A DNA stretch of 64,000 nucleotides from Acanthococcus lagerstroemiae. Its lineage: Eukaryota; Arthropoda; Insecta; Hemiptera; Eriococcidae. A program made the translations under genes and the position numbers. Below, in pieces: positions 33,901 through 44,879 of the stretch. The notes under the pieces are model-generated. The model did not search any database. It saw only the letters and a list, made by a program, of their open reading frames with translations, and was not told where the DNA came from. The stretch lies in the NCBI GenBank assembly GCA_031841125.1, contig CM063111.1:43040955-43104954 (forward strand), read 5' to 3'. The first letter of the stretch is position 1, and the number at the start of each line of letters is the position of its first letter.

Positions 33901-34870
33901 GAAACGAATTTACTGACAATTTGAAAGTCCTAATTGTTTGACATGAGTAATGAATTTGACGAAAATTTAGTCACGTCCCCATCCACCACAATTCTGGGCT
34001 TCGTTACCAACGGATACCAAATATGAATTCATGAACCTAGAAACCCCATGAGCTGGTATATTTATTTCAGAAATCGTTCTATGTATTATTAGTTTAGGAG
34101 TTCATATAAAAAGTTCTTTTGGAAGCCCCCCCCCCCCAAGAAAAAGAGACTGCAAAGATTGAGGGGGCGCGAACGAAGTCCGGGAAAAAGTAGGTACAGA
34201 TGTAAGGAAACAAATACAGGGATGGACAGGATTTAGAGGTGTACCCATGATGTTTAATAGAAATGAAAAACAATAGTTGTTTATCCGTTGCCGCTCCGTT
34301 ATCCATATGCACGATTCTGAAAACACATCCCCACGGAAAATTACTAATCTTAATGCATTAAGCATGAGTCCTGATGCCAAAAAATCCTAAATTCAGCCCT
34401 ACCGCAGAAATTGATGCCACTGCAAAAATATCAAATAAAATTTTTGTATGGAACATTCCCTTGCGATGTCTGTAGGGCGAATACGGAGAAATGACAAGAT
34501 ACCTTTTTTACGGAAAATCTCAAGAGCTTTAAGTTTGGTTCGAAACATTCTACGTTTTAGGCCATATTAGGATAAACTGTCAGATTAACCCCCTCTTTTT
34601 CCAACATTGTGGACCCCGGGGGTCGGAATGGTTTGACTGAGAGTTCACAAACCAAATATCACGCGTGTCTCAAGTTCATAGTTATTCTTATATAGCCGTT
34701 CAATCAGCTGTACGACCACACCCTGGAATATGTGTGCCATGGAACGAAGTCATCTCTCGATCAGACTACGCACAAGGTACACGTCCATCGATGTAATAGC
34801 TTTTCCCCGATGAAAACCTTTTACAATCGTTAAGTACATTCTTCCGCATCCTGTTTGTTTCTTCTTTTTA
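33901..34870. other. Unassigned stretch
   Basis: A C-run at about 34126-34138 and CAGGGATGGACAGG near 34217 suggest short-transposon relics, but none could be delimited. No gene is recognised. Confidence 0.35.
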
Positions 34871-35350
34871 ATGAGCAATCGACACGAGCTTGGCTACCCG
34901 AACGACGGCGTCAATCACGAAACGCAAATCTCGATTCGCAAACTAAACACAAGTTTTCCTGGTTGGTGCGTGTCTCAGTTTTGGACGAAGAAAAATGGGG
35001 AAAAAATTATCGCGCCAATTAATAAACAACGAGACATATTCGGAAGTAACTTGTTCCACATCACGCTGGGTTCTGAGCACGCGACCACGACTCCTAATGG
35101 AGATTCATCGGCTCACATGTATAGCAGAAGAACGTGCCAGTGGAAAGCGATTAACTGTACAGCTTTCCAACAGAAACTTGCGACTCACGTTCGGTCAATG
35201 ATAGGTGACAATGAAGCCACTTTAAATAACTGTCTATTTCATCGCAGATCTCACATTCTATACGCAGACAGATTTAGTTTTTTTATTTTATTTTACAGCC
35301 TTCAGATTATACATATTATCTTTTTTGCAATATATATACACTTTTACTAA
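34871..35350 (+). other. Open frame of 159 codons, unidentified
   Basis: One of the two longest uninterrupted plus-strand frames. The first ~130 residues are of mixed, globular-like composition with several Cys and His, and the last ~30 are hydrophobic and come from AT-rich DNA overlapping the 3' tail of the RTE remnant. No domain is recognised. It could be an exon of a host gene, an old transposon frame or chance; I lean to chance or relic. Confidence 0.2.
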
Positions 35351-36190
35351 TTTTAATGAGCTCATTGGTGGGCGTAGGCCTGCCACACTTTTCTCCAGGA
35401 GCCCCTTAGACCTTATTTTCCCATGCGTCTCCTTCCCTTCTTTCGACATGTCCAGCGTCCCCCAGGCAGATGCCTGCATGTCGCTTCAGTTCATCCTCCC
35501 ACCTCGTTCTGGATCATCCTACCTTCCTTTTTTGCCCTGTAGGAATCCAAACTAGAACCTTATTTTCCCATGCGTCTCCTTCCCTTCTTTCGACATGTCC
35601 AACGTAGAGTCTAACTTCAATTTTTTCGTTACATACCTACAATCTTTAATTCCCGTTTTTGCCCTTACCTATTTATTGTTCAGCCTTTCTCTTCTCCTTA
35701 CCTCCATCATAGTCCTCTACACTGCCAATTGCGTTCTGACAAGTTTCGTATTTTGGCCTTCTGTTGTTGCCTATGTTTGTGAGTCATATAGCAGCACCGG
35801 CTGTGCGCAGGACTCCCATATTTTTTTCTTCATATTTAGTGCCATTCTGCTGTTGAAAACGATTTTTAATGACCAAAAACTTTTCCAGGCTTGATTCCTT
35901 TTTTTTCCGTAATTTCTTTTCCCGTATTATTCTTGAATGATACTATTTGTCCTATGTATGTAGTACTGTCCATTACTGTTATTTGTTATCGTCTATTTTA
36001 CTCGTAATGTCATTAATATTTTTTACGTTGGAGAGTAGTATCTTTTTATTTACGTTTATATTTTTAGTCCTGCTTTATGACCTTCCTGAGCGAATTCTTT
36101 CGCCGTCTCCTGCATCTTCCTGCCGTTTTAGGATATCAAAACCACATGACCAGCAAATCTTAGGTTGTTTAACAGTCGAGCTGAAAAATA
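35282..36190 (-). pseudogene. RTE reverse transcriptase, C-terminal part
   Basis: Read on the minus strand from 36180 the translation gives LNNLRFAGHVVLIS, where the catalytic FADD box has become FAGH. Next come the KAWKSFWSLK and ALNMKKKIWESCAQPVLLYD segments typical after RTE polymerase domains, and finally TRWEDELKRHAG and WRKVWQAYAHQ near 35350-35540. Several stops and frameshifts interrupt it. A 52 bp segment is duplicated inside the C-terminal part (35407-35459 and 35552-35603). Confidence 0.85.
35407..35603 (-). repeat. 52 bp segment duplicated within the RTE remnant
   Basis: TTATTTTCCCATGCGTCTCC and the following ~30 bases occur at 35407-35459 and again at 35552-35603, almost identical, about 90 bases apart. 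Translated on the minus strand both encode GHVERREGDAWENKV, so one copy is out of place. Confidence 0.9.
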
Positions 36191-36404
36191 GTTTGACAAT
36201 TTTTTTGTGATTTTTGAGAATAAGGTTACGACTTTGATCTTATTTTAGTTTGTGTTTGTTCTGTCCATCTTTTACTTATTTGTATCCTTTGTGTTCTTCT
36301 ATTTACTTGGAAAAAAAGAACCAAAAAATCCGTAATTTTGCACTTTCAAGTCAGTTTTGGTCACCAACTTTCAAATTAGTCCAGGAAAATTAGACAAAAG
36401 AAGG

Positions 36405-36720
36405 GCCGGAAATGGACATAAATGATATCAAAGATTTTTTTGGAATACCTTCGGAATGACTTCTTAATTAACATACTAAAAGTCTACAGCGATCCGGGTG
36501 GAGCTAAGCCCCCCAGAGGGCTTTGAAGACCCCGAAATTCACTTGGAATATCTCGCGTCGAAAACGCCATACGGAAAAAGGTTTCAAACAAAAGTTGTTC
36601 CTTGTTAAAATTTACATAAAAAAGGTCTTTCGTAAAATTTTCGTAGAGTTGAAAACAACGCCGTCAGAGCGCGCTGAATTTCGCGCATTTTGTGCATGCT
36701 CATGCCTTATACTGTACTAG
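36405..36720 (+). repeat. Inverted repeat pair, left member
   Basis: It matches the reverse complement of 39845-40145, with shared blocks AATTAACATACTAAAAGTC, TTTCAAACAAAAGTTGTTCC, ATTTTCGTAGAGTTGAAAAC and ATGCTCA(T/C). The pair encloses ~3.1 kb holding an RTE remnant and an AGGTAA-type element. Whether they are true termini is undecided. Confidence 0.75.
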
Positions 36721-36787
36721 CTTACCCGCTTCGCGACTCATTTGGACCGTGGGCTAAAGTGAGCTTGCTAAAGTGAGTTAGCTTGCA

Positions 36788-36934
36788 TGAGTTAGATGGG
36801 GGGGGGGAGGAGGAGGAAAAGCTCGAAATCTCTTTTGACTTGTTGAATTTTCCCAACTTTTGATCCAAGTACTAAAATTTCCCAACTCCGGCGGAGGCTT
36901 GGGGCTTGGGGAGCCCCCCAAGTTTCGTCCCTGT
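36788..36934. mobile_element. Fragment of the CAGGGACG short-transposon family
   Basis: It contains GTTGAATTTTCCCAACTTTT, AAATTTCCCAACTCCGGCGG and ends TTTCGTCCCTG, matching 31680-31949. It abuts the RTE remnant, presumably having inserted into it. Confidence 0.7.
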
Positions 36935-37480
36935 TCTCACAGTGGTAGTTAACCTTTTCATTTGCTTCTTCGTTAGGTCCCAAGTATGGGCTCCATAGGT
37001 GAGGACTGGTAGAGTGCATCTTTTCAATATTTTCGTCTTTGTTTCAATTTTCATTTTACCTTTATACATGTTCTTTAAAGTCTAGAAGCTTGCCCATACT
37101 TTATTTATTCTTTTAGTTATCTCTCTATTTGTTCTGTCTTCAAACGATTGTATCTGTCCCAAATAGTCGAATTCGGAGATTTTCTTCTATTTCAGTTCCT
37201 TGTATTGTGGTATACATACCCCTTCCGTATTAGATAATAGTTTTGTTTTACGTGTATTCATTTCTAAACCCACCTTTGCACTTATCTGTGTCAATTTTTC
37301 TCCCATTTCCTGTAGCATCTTTATATCCTCGTTTATCACTACAACATCGTCCACGAATCTTAGATGGTTCAGTTTTTCACCATTTATCTGTATCCCTATA
37401 TTTTCCCATTCCTGTTTTCTAAAAAATATTTCTTCTAATACGCAATTAAATATACATAGAAGGCATTTTGAGTTCGTTTT
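36935..37480 (-). pseudogene. RTE reverse transcriptase, palm and thumb region
   Basis: On the minus strand the translation reads QEWENIGIQINGEKLNHL, then RFVDDVV, with the two catalytic aspartates retained at about 37345-37356. After that come LQEMGEKLTQISAKVGLEMN, a frameshifted segment with FGQI-like and EDRTNREI-like remains, and LKRCTLPVLTYGAHTWDLTK near 36960-37040. This is an RTE-clade element cut at both ends. A further small RTE scrap with the same CTCTCTATTTGTTCTGTCTT sequence lies at about 39741-39793. Confidence 0.85.
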
Positions 37481-38707
37481 GGAAATTTCAGATCTTTAAT
37501 TCCCTAATAATTTCCGAAGGGAGACAGTTACCGCCACCAAATTTTAACATAGTGTGAAAAAGTTCAGTGAAAATCAATTCCAAAAAGTTCCAGTTGAAAA
37601 AAAAGTTAGGGGGCCAACAGTGGGGAAAATTTTATAACCCCCCCCCCCCGTGGCATGGAAACACGCGAATACATGTCAAAATTTAACCGCATGGAGCTCC
37701 GCAGGCATTAATACGTCTTCTCTTCCCGTTACCGCAAACTGCTTTCCCATCCTCCCTCTCCGTCCTTCCAACGATTCCTTGTAATCCACATCTGTGATTT
37801 TTTCCTGACTGAAAACGCTTGCAGTTTTCCTCCCTCTACCCTTCCCACAGTGTCGGCATCGGCTACTAATGCGACTGATAAGCGGGTGGTCATTTCACTT
37901 TTTTTTTTAAATGTCTTATGGACTCCACTGTTTGCTTACCCTCCTTTTGTAGCCAGCTGGGGATTTAGAAGCTCAGCCGCTATAGGCACTCAACGAAATA
38001 TCCCCCTTTACCCCTCCACTCCATATTCTCCTAATGAGCTACAGGTCACAAGTTAATAATTATTTCCTAGTTGTGTTTTCTGCAGCTACTACAATATTTT
38101 CCTTTTTTCTCTGTGTCTCTTCTTCTTTTTCTCCTTTTCCGAATTTCTTCCCTTTTCCCGCTGTTTTTGTACAAAAGTTAGCCGCCCCTCGAAATCTGCC
38201 GCCCGAGACTCTTTCCTAATGTGCCTATTGGGAAATCCATTGCTGGAACTGATACTTCATAATAAAGAAGTTGCGCTAGTAATTCAATGAAATTAATTCC
38301 GCAAAATCCAAGTAAAAAAATTAGGGGGTCTAGAGATGAAAAAATTCTGTGCCCTCCTTCTAATAAGAATGCCGATTTTTTTTTTTAAGTCTAAAACCTA
38401 TTCAGAGTTCAAACAAACACATCCTTAAAGTTCAAACCCCTCAGTCAGTAGTGGATACAGAAAAGTCTGAATGAAAAATGTTATAGATGAAACATAATAA
38501 ATAAGTTACGTTGGTAGATAATTAGGTATTTCGAGAGAGTCTACCCCCTCGTATCCACTCTTACCCTCAGCTCTTATGATTCACCCGCCAACCTTGAAAA
38601 AACAAACACTCACCCGCAGGCAAACAAACACTTTTATACATTTCGAGAACTACGGCATTGAAACCTGATCAACATTTTTTAATCTCCCGAGACAAATTCA
38701 AATCTAA
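37481..38707. other. Unassigned stretch
   Basis: Two loosely similar segments (about 37540-37645 and 38280-38360, each with AAATTAATTCC/AAATCAATTCC and a TTAGGGGG(C/T)C block) suggest an unnamed short repeat. C-runs occur near 37641. No gene is recognised. Confidence 0.4.
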
Positions 38708-39617
38708 CGGTAAGGTGTCCCAATATCGATCACCTTTTTAAAAACCGTCACCAAATTCGAACCGTTTGGGTTAGAAGCTTCCAAAATGGCTTAAAAAATG
38801 CCTCCAAGTTCCTAGTTTAAGTACCCAAATGGTTGGGGCCCAAAATCAATTTTCTATATTTTTTATGATTTGTTTTAGCGAAGGAGCACAAAACTTGAAT
38901 TTCAAAATTTGGGTCCTTAATTCCGACCACCTGTACAATTGATACAAAAACAATTATTCACTCGTAGAAAATTTTTTTTCCTTTTTTACGCATTCAGACA
39001 GTAACTACAGATATATTTCTTCTTGCTTCCGCCTTCTTCAACCACCGCGTCACAAATTTCGTGAGCCCAGGAAAAGCACTCTCGACATTGCATCCATATA
39101 TTTGACCATGTTGATCAATTTATAAGACCACCCGCAAAGTATGCATTCTTCATCTTCTGATCCTTCTTCGGCTTAGCTCAAGTCACTATCAAACGTCACT
39201 TCCTGATGAAGATTCAATTATCATAACAACAAGTGGTCGGATTTAGACCAACCTCCAACAAAAACTTTGATCAAAAATTCTTTGTACTCACTGGGATCAA
39301 TTTGAAAAACCGATTATACCATTTGATGGAGAATTATTTCTACTTTTAGAAGATATTCAAAAAATGTATAAAGAAAACACATTTCTTTCAGGATCACATA
39401 ACACTCACTGCGCTGAAAAGTTTGGCGACTTCAATTTTCAACTTTGTTGATTTTCTCAAGAAGTTTTGGCTTTAGGGACGTCGGATTGGTCTCATTATGT
39501 TTATCTGGGGAAAAGGAATATGAAAACAATTTCTTCCGGTAAATCGCCGCATTATAGTTGACGAAATAGGTGGGTGGTCGGATTTACAGCGTTGGTCTAT
39601 ACTCGGCTACTTTACCT
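38708..39617. mobile_element. AGGTAA-type TIR element, third member (910 bp)
   Basis: The left end GGTAAGGTGTCCCAATATCG and the right end, in reverse complement AGGTAAAGTAGCCGAGTATA, followed by GACCA, are degenerate versions of the TIRs at 4362-9649 and 24183-25232. GGTGGTCGGATTTA/GTGGTCGGATTTA recurs near the right side (39232 and 39573). No transposase is recognised. Confidence 0.55.
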
Positions 39618-39844
39618 GTCAATTTTGAGATAGAGTAATTTTTTGAAAAATTTTAACAAGATATACTCCAGTTTTCGAGTCTATCTTGGCAAAGGAGCAG
39701 TACCGCCAAATTTGGACTACGAATTTGAAATCAGCCTGAGGTTATCTCTCTATTTGTTCTGTCTTCAAACAATAATAATTGTATTTGTCCCATTATTCTT
39801 CTTCTTCTTATTATTATTATTAAAATACCGACAACGGAGATGTT

Positions 39845-40145
39845 TGCGCGTTAGTTTAGTACACAGGGTGAGCATGAACAAATTGTGTGAACTTCAGCAC
39901 GCACTGATGGCGTTGTTTTCAACTCTACGAAAATTTCACAAGAGACTTTTTCTATGTAAATTTTAATGAGGAACAACTTTTGTTTGAAACATTTTCCCAT
40001 AAAATGTTCTAAGCCCCCCCCAGGGGGCTTAACTCCACCGGGATCGCTGTGGACTTTTAGTATGTTAATTAGGAAGTCATTCCGAAGACATTCTCAAAAA
40101 AAAATCTTTGATGTCATTCATGTCCATTTCAAAGCCTGATACGCG
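39845..40145 (-). repeat. Inverted repeat pair, right member
   Basis: Reverse complement of 36405-36720. A 71-codon minus frame (40077-40292) runs through its outer edge without a recognisable domain. It contains a C-run near 40013. Confidence 0.75.
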
Positions 40146-41227
40146 CAGATTTTTTTCATCACCTATAAAATGACAATCAGTAGAAAAAAACACGAATTTT
40201 TTGAACGTTTTAGCAAAGAAATCAGTTAAGGGGTTAAAAGCCGAGACGACTTCTTTTCTGCTTACGTCAAAAATTTGGCAAAATTTTGACAATATTAATT
40301 TTACGCTCAGATTTTTTTTAGCTTGTCAAATTTGAGCAAAATGTTGCTAAATCAAAAGTAGTGGGGCCAATTCGTGAAGCACTCGGTCTGATGCATTACA
40401 TTGCTCGCCCCCTCTCCCTCCTAGTACATTTTTCTCATCGCAGATTAACATGGCTACGCAGGTCTTCGCAATTCCAATAGTTGAGACGGCATTGAGGGAA
40501 CATGATTTCTCGAACCGATTTAAATCAAATCGACGGTATGCCTGAACTCGACGCTGATGGAATCGACGTTTTACAAATGAGATGATTCGAACGGGTCATG
40601 GATTACTTTTCCACTCAGCCGAGGTGAAAAATGGCTCAATCGAGGAACGAACTCCCTCGGTGACCTGGTCGTCGGTTCGTACCCACTTCGGATAACACGA
40701 AAACACGAAAAAGTCAATACACCGCGAAACGTGTACTCGACCAGCGGATCGCTTATCGTTGGTCGCCGAGTGTAATTAATAAGCGGGGTAAATACTGGGG
40801 AACATTTTAAAACAAGTCCCCCCCCAGTGCGGCTATTTCGTGTACTCCATGTTCGTACCCATTTTTGGTAGGTATTTCGAAACGCTCGACATTCTGCGTT
40901 TAAAAGCGTTTCATAAATTGCGTTATCTTTACACGGATGTTCGTTTGAATTATACACCGAAGTACAAGGTCTTTCATTACTAATTCAGAAAAAATTTCGT
41001 GGAGAATTCGACTAAATAAGACGGTATACCAATATCGCGGCGGTAAAAATAAATGCCATTGAAAGCTGTATTATGGGACAATGGTATTGAGAATATCGAC
41101 GACATAGACGCGTGCATTTTCGAACTACTGCGAATGTCATAATGAAATTGCGATTCTGTGAACTCGAATCTAGGAACGTAACCAATAAGTAAAAAGCCTG
41201 CGTCTCTGAGCCCCCCCCCCCTCTAAT
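40146..41227. other. Unassigned stretch, partly CpG-rich
   Basis: 40480-41180 is richer in CG and not obviously repeated. A 128-codon minus frame (40571-40957) has no identifiable domain. A C-run lies at about 41211-41221. Confidence 0.35.
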
Positions 41228-41470
41228 GGTATAGCCAGCCTAGTGTTCGAGCCTCAGTTAGTAGGGTGCCTCATCCCACAGTGGGCCTGGCAGGACAGCG
41301 CGAATTCAAAGCAAGGAGAAGCGAAATGATGGCTCGGACCAGGCTGAAGGCGTCCCTCTGGTCTCCGATGCGATACTTGAAACGGTAGAGCTTCCGGGAC
41401 TCTGGGGAGCCAATTTGGCATGCGTGCATCGCCTTACGCTCCGCCAAGAGGGAGTTCATCTTCTAACTAA
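41228..41470 (-). repeat. GC-rich dispersed repeat G, copy 2, beside a hAT-like terminus
   Basis: In reverse complement it begins CTTGGCGGAGCGTAAGGCGA, then CATGCCAAATTGGCTCCCCA and continues to CTGTCCTGCCAGGCCCACTG, matching 17232-17420. On the plus strand 41228-41255 reads GGTATAGCCAGCCTAGTGTT then CGAG, the left terminus of the 27183-27621 element, directly attached. Repeat G may thus sit inside some hAT-like elements. Confidence 0.65.
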
Positions 41471-42839
41471 AACAAATTACGTCGTGTGTAGGAATGCATT
41501 CAAAAAAATATGGGAAGTGTTGAAAGTTCGTATGTGTATACTACGGTGTCTCTTACACTAAAAGTTTTCAAATTCATCCCAGCTACCTTCTAAAGTTTTC
41601 CCTTATTCTATGAAAGTAACGTCACCAAAATTTCAGAAATTTTGAACAATTATAAGATGGCCCCCCGGTTCTCTGAAAATTAACACACGATTTTTTTGGG
41701 AGTGTAGAACATCCCAGCCCTTCTCTGGGAGAAGAAATTTATTCACCAATAACTAGATCTTAGCACTGGAAGGTATACGAATCTTACCCAACCAATGTTT
41801 GAAAGTGGAATTTTGGGGGCAAAATTGAGATGGAATCATAAAATCTCATTGAGTTAATACGAAATTAGCGAGCCAAAAAAACTTGTTCAGAACTTCGTTC
41901 CAGGGGCGCAACTAGAACTTTTTTTTTGTTAGGGGCTGGAATTCACTCCTTAAATTTTGATGCTCTTGCTTTGTAACTTTGCTGAATATTATTTAATATA
42001 CATCAACTAAATATTATTGGGTGTTAAGGGGGGGGGAGAAAAGGACCAAAAAATGCCACTTTAATAGTTTCTTGAGATTGACCCATAGTCTGAAGTAAAA
42101 CGAGAGTGGTTCTGGACTAAAAGACTAAGGAGAATCCCTTTCCCCCACCCTGTAAAAAATAGGTCTGAACCTATTTATACCATCAACCATAAACGATAGC
42201 ATAAAAACCATAGAGGAAGGAGGAAGGGAGAAAGGACGAAAAATCAATATCTACTCCTTTTCAAAATGTGGAAGAAAAATTATTTTTAGGCCCTGTTATA
42301 TTCGGAAAAATTACGACACTTGGCTGGAAAAGTCATAAAAATTTCCCCAAATTTTCATTTTTCATACGAAAATTATTAAAAAAAAAAATCTTCGTGAGTC
42401 GAATATTTTGAACTTTGTTATCCTCCTTAAAAGAACAGGATTCTGCGCATGTAACAAAAAACATACAAATCTGAAATTTCAAAATTAAATAAAACCTACG
42501 GTAGGGTCCATTAGGAGGAGAATGAAAACGGAAGGAAGCTACTCTCATCTACATTGAAAATTTTCGTTCATCCCTGATAAAAATTGTTGAAATAGTTCGA
42601 AATCGAATCCGTAAACAGAGACCAGATCAAATGAGAGCTACTAACACCCATAACCATGTAACTTGGCGGGGGGATGGGGTACTGAAATAATGTAAAGAAA
42701 AACTGGGAGGAAGTTGACTAAAAATAATGGAAAACAACTACGAGTAGAATCATACGTAAAGAAAACCCGTCTATATCTTCCCAAAATTGACCAAAACGAC
42801 CGAAAACCACTAAGTCGAATCGAAAGTAATCAAAATCAC
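41471..42839. other. Unassigned stretch
   Basis: A hAT-like start, CAGGGGCGCAACTAG, occurs near 41902; a possible inverse, TTGGTTGCGCCCTTG, lies at about 43583-43597, but the sequence between does not confirm one element. No gene recognised. Confidence 0.35.
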
Positions 42840-43621
42840 TAGCATCTTGAAAAGATGTCGCAGACGAATCTGCAACATCACGGGAGAGTATTTTCATGTC
42901 TCGATTTTAATATCGATGCGACTACAGTCTGCAGCCGTGTTGGTGTTGATGCGCCACTGCAATCTGCAGCCATGTTGTTAATAGAAATTTCCATGGTAAT
43001 GCCAACTACTAAACTGAATTGTCACCATGAAGATCAAATCATACTGATTGGCTTCGTGTCGGGGGGAACGTTACGTTACGGTTTTCGAGCGTGTTGCGGG
43101 AGCGTAACGGTTTTCGTTCAAGTATACCCATGGCTGGAAAAAAAAAAAAAATGTCCATGGAAACGTCACCACTGAACTGAATTATCACTATGAAGAGCCT
43201 TGATTTCGATTCTTGCCTCAGAAGTAACGCTCAAAAAGGAACTTTTTCGTTTATGTGCCAAAGCTCTCGATCAGCTGTTTTTTTCGTAATGTTCCAAAGT
43301 AACGCTCAAGAAGTAACGTTTTTTTCGTTTATGTACCAAAGCAAAGACATAGAAATGTCAAAAAAAAAAAAAAAAAAAAAAAAAACTTGAACAGGACTGA
43401 TAACTTGAACTTGATTTGGTACCTAACTAATTTGGTACCAACATATTTTCATGAGCTGTAAATTAGTACGAACCTACGACAATCAGGTCATCGGCATCAA
43501 TTTTTTTTTCGTTTCAAAATTAATTTTGAAAACATTTCGAAGAAATGGGAGGGGGTGAGGCTATAGCCCCCTAGCTCCCTCCTTGGTTGCGCCCTTGATT
43601 CATTCAATTCTTTCTACTAAG
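42840..43621. other. Unassigned stretch with small duplications and poly(A)
   Basis: Small direct repeats are visible: TCTGCAGCC(G/A)TGTTG at 42929 and 42963, and AGTAACGCTCAA(A/G)AAG followed by TTTTTCGTTTATGT(G/A)CCAAAGC near 43221 and 43300. An A-run occupies about 43360-43384. No gene recognised. Confidence 0.45.
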
Positions 43622-44165
43622 ATTATGCCACTTGAAGCGGGAAAAGTCGAATTTAAGACTCTACTCGTGGTCGAATCGGAAGCCGAATTGAATTTTTGAA
43701 CTCAGCGACACAAAAAACCCTATTTCGGTGCTTTGTTCAATTTTTTAAATCTGATTACTCGTAATATCACACGCCATTTCAAAGCGTCAAATTGGATTCG
43801 GGAACTTAAATTAGGGTCGGATCAAATGTGACCGAATTTCCGAATATAGGAACCCAAAAGCTCTATTCCAATATATTGTTCAATTTTCTAATTCTTATTA
43901 ATTTCACACACTTAAACAAGTCAAATTAAATCTCCGGGGATTCGGATCAAGTTCGAATCAAAAATTTGACAGCATTTTTGAACTTAGAATCCCCACAAGC
44001 TCTCTGTTCTTACGTCTTTTTCATTATTTTTCGGCAAAATCAAACTGGTTCCATTTGAAGGAGGAAAGTCGAATTTGGAGCATGAATCGAAGTTGTGTCG
44101 AAAATCTGATTACATTTCCGAACTCAGTCACCCAAAGAAACTCTATTCCGATACTTCGTTCAATT
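43622..44165 (+). repeat. ~140 bp repeat family, array 3
   Basis: Four units, marked by GAACTCAGCGACACAAAA-like cores at about 43697, 43842, 43979 and 44119 (periods 145, 137, 140), each followed by C(T)CTATTCC(G/A)ATA(C/T)TT(C/T)GTTCAATTTT and GAAAAGTCGAATTT/CAAGTCAAATTA. This is the clearest array of the family. Confidence 0.8.
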
Positions 44166-44340
44166 TTTCATGCGTGCGTTGCCATACGCTGCACCAAGTG
44201 AGCCTAGTGTCCGAGGAGGGGTCTCTTTTCTAATTTCGCTCTCAACCCGAGCCCTGGAATCCGCCCTTTCGAGCATTACTTGAGAGACGTCGGGGAGGCT
44301 GTTAGGGCTGTCTGAGCCTCCTTCTCTTCTTGCCGAAAAA
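44166..44340 (+). repeat. GC-rich dispersed repeat G, copy 3, with inverted leader
   Basis: The leader CATGCGTGCGTTGCCATACG is the reverse complement of the leader in other copies (CGTATGGCGATGCACGCATG), while the body (CCCTGGAATCCGCCCTTTCG, GGGGAGGCTGT(T)AGG) runs forward as in 17232-17420. The copy is therefore rearranged. It adjoins a tRNA-like segment. Confidence 0.6.
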
Positions 44341-44375
44341 CCGGCCTAGGTCGAAATGTAACGAGTTGCTACGTA

Positions 44376-44440
44376 GGCTCGAACCCGGGACCTCCAGATT
44401 CCGAGACCAGCGCGCTATCCACTCGGCAAATCAGGAGTCT
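44376..44440 (-). repeat. tRNA-like (SINE-like) segment
   Basis: In reverse complement it reads TTGCCGAGTGGATAGCGCGC, TGGTCTCGGAATCTGGAGGT and CCCGGGTTCGAGCC. It therefore contains an A-box-like TGCCGAGTGG, a CTCGGAA anticodon-loop-like block and a perfect B box (GGTTCGAGCC), with spacing like a tRNA. The flanking acceptor sides do not pair, so it is a tRNA-derived repeat or a decayed tRNA rather than a functional tRNA gene. Confidence 0.55.
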
Positions 44441-44568
44441 GGTCTTGACCAAAGGGGGCGGGGTGTTCGAGGAGGAGCTAAAATTAGAAATACTACTACT
44501 TGAAGAAATCGCCGAAGGGTAGGGCCGACCATCTCGATCCTCCTGGCTACGTCACTACCCCCTCTTCA
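44441..44568 (+). mobile_element. Partial hAT-like element (GTCTGGTC family)
   Basis: GTCTGGTCTTGACCAAAGGG, GAGGAGCTAAAATTAGAAAT and the right end CTCCTGGCTACGTCACTAC match 27183-27621 and 53429-53565. The left terminus is missing and replaced by the tRNA-like segment. Confidence 0.7.
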
Positions 44569-44879
44569 CAGAAAACTCAAAAAGTAAGGACTTTTGTTAC
44601 TTATACTAATGTAAATCATTACATATATATCAATGCAAGCAACAAAACATTCAATTTGTATGGAAAAATTTTAAAAAAAACATGCTAAATACACTGATAC
44701 TGATATTATTGGTATCTAAAATATGGTAACACTGCTTAGGGAAGACAATGCCTACTGTGTGAAAACACAGAACTAATCATCAAGTTGAAGTCAATAGATA
44801 CAATAGATACAGCGTGGCGAATCAAGGTTTTTCTAAGTAGATATGTGATCCACCTCAAATTCAACCCGCAATAAAATTT
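44569..44879. other. Unassigned stretch
   Basis: Nothing recognised. Confidence 0.4.

Noticed and set aside
35595..36210. Two plus-strand frames rich in Leu/Phe that look like membrane proteins
   Set aside because: Antisense of an RTE remnant; the minus strand gives clear reverse transcriptase motifs.
37200..37499. 99-codon plus frame
   Set aside because: Antisense to the RTE polymerase segment with the FVDD motif.
41902..43597. A 1.7 kb hAT element between CAGGGGCGCAACTAG and TTGGTTGCGCCCTTG
   Set aside because: Only the outer ~15 bases resemble each other and flanking 8-mers match at six of eight positions; not enough to claim one element.
44376..44440. Functional tRNA gene
   Set aside because: A- and B-box-like parts are present but the acceptor ends do not pair and the anticodon stem is imperfect.
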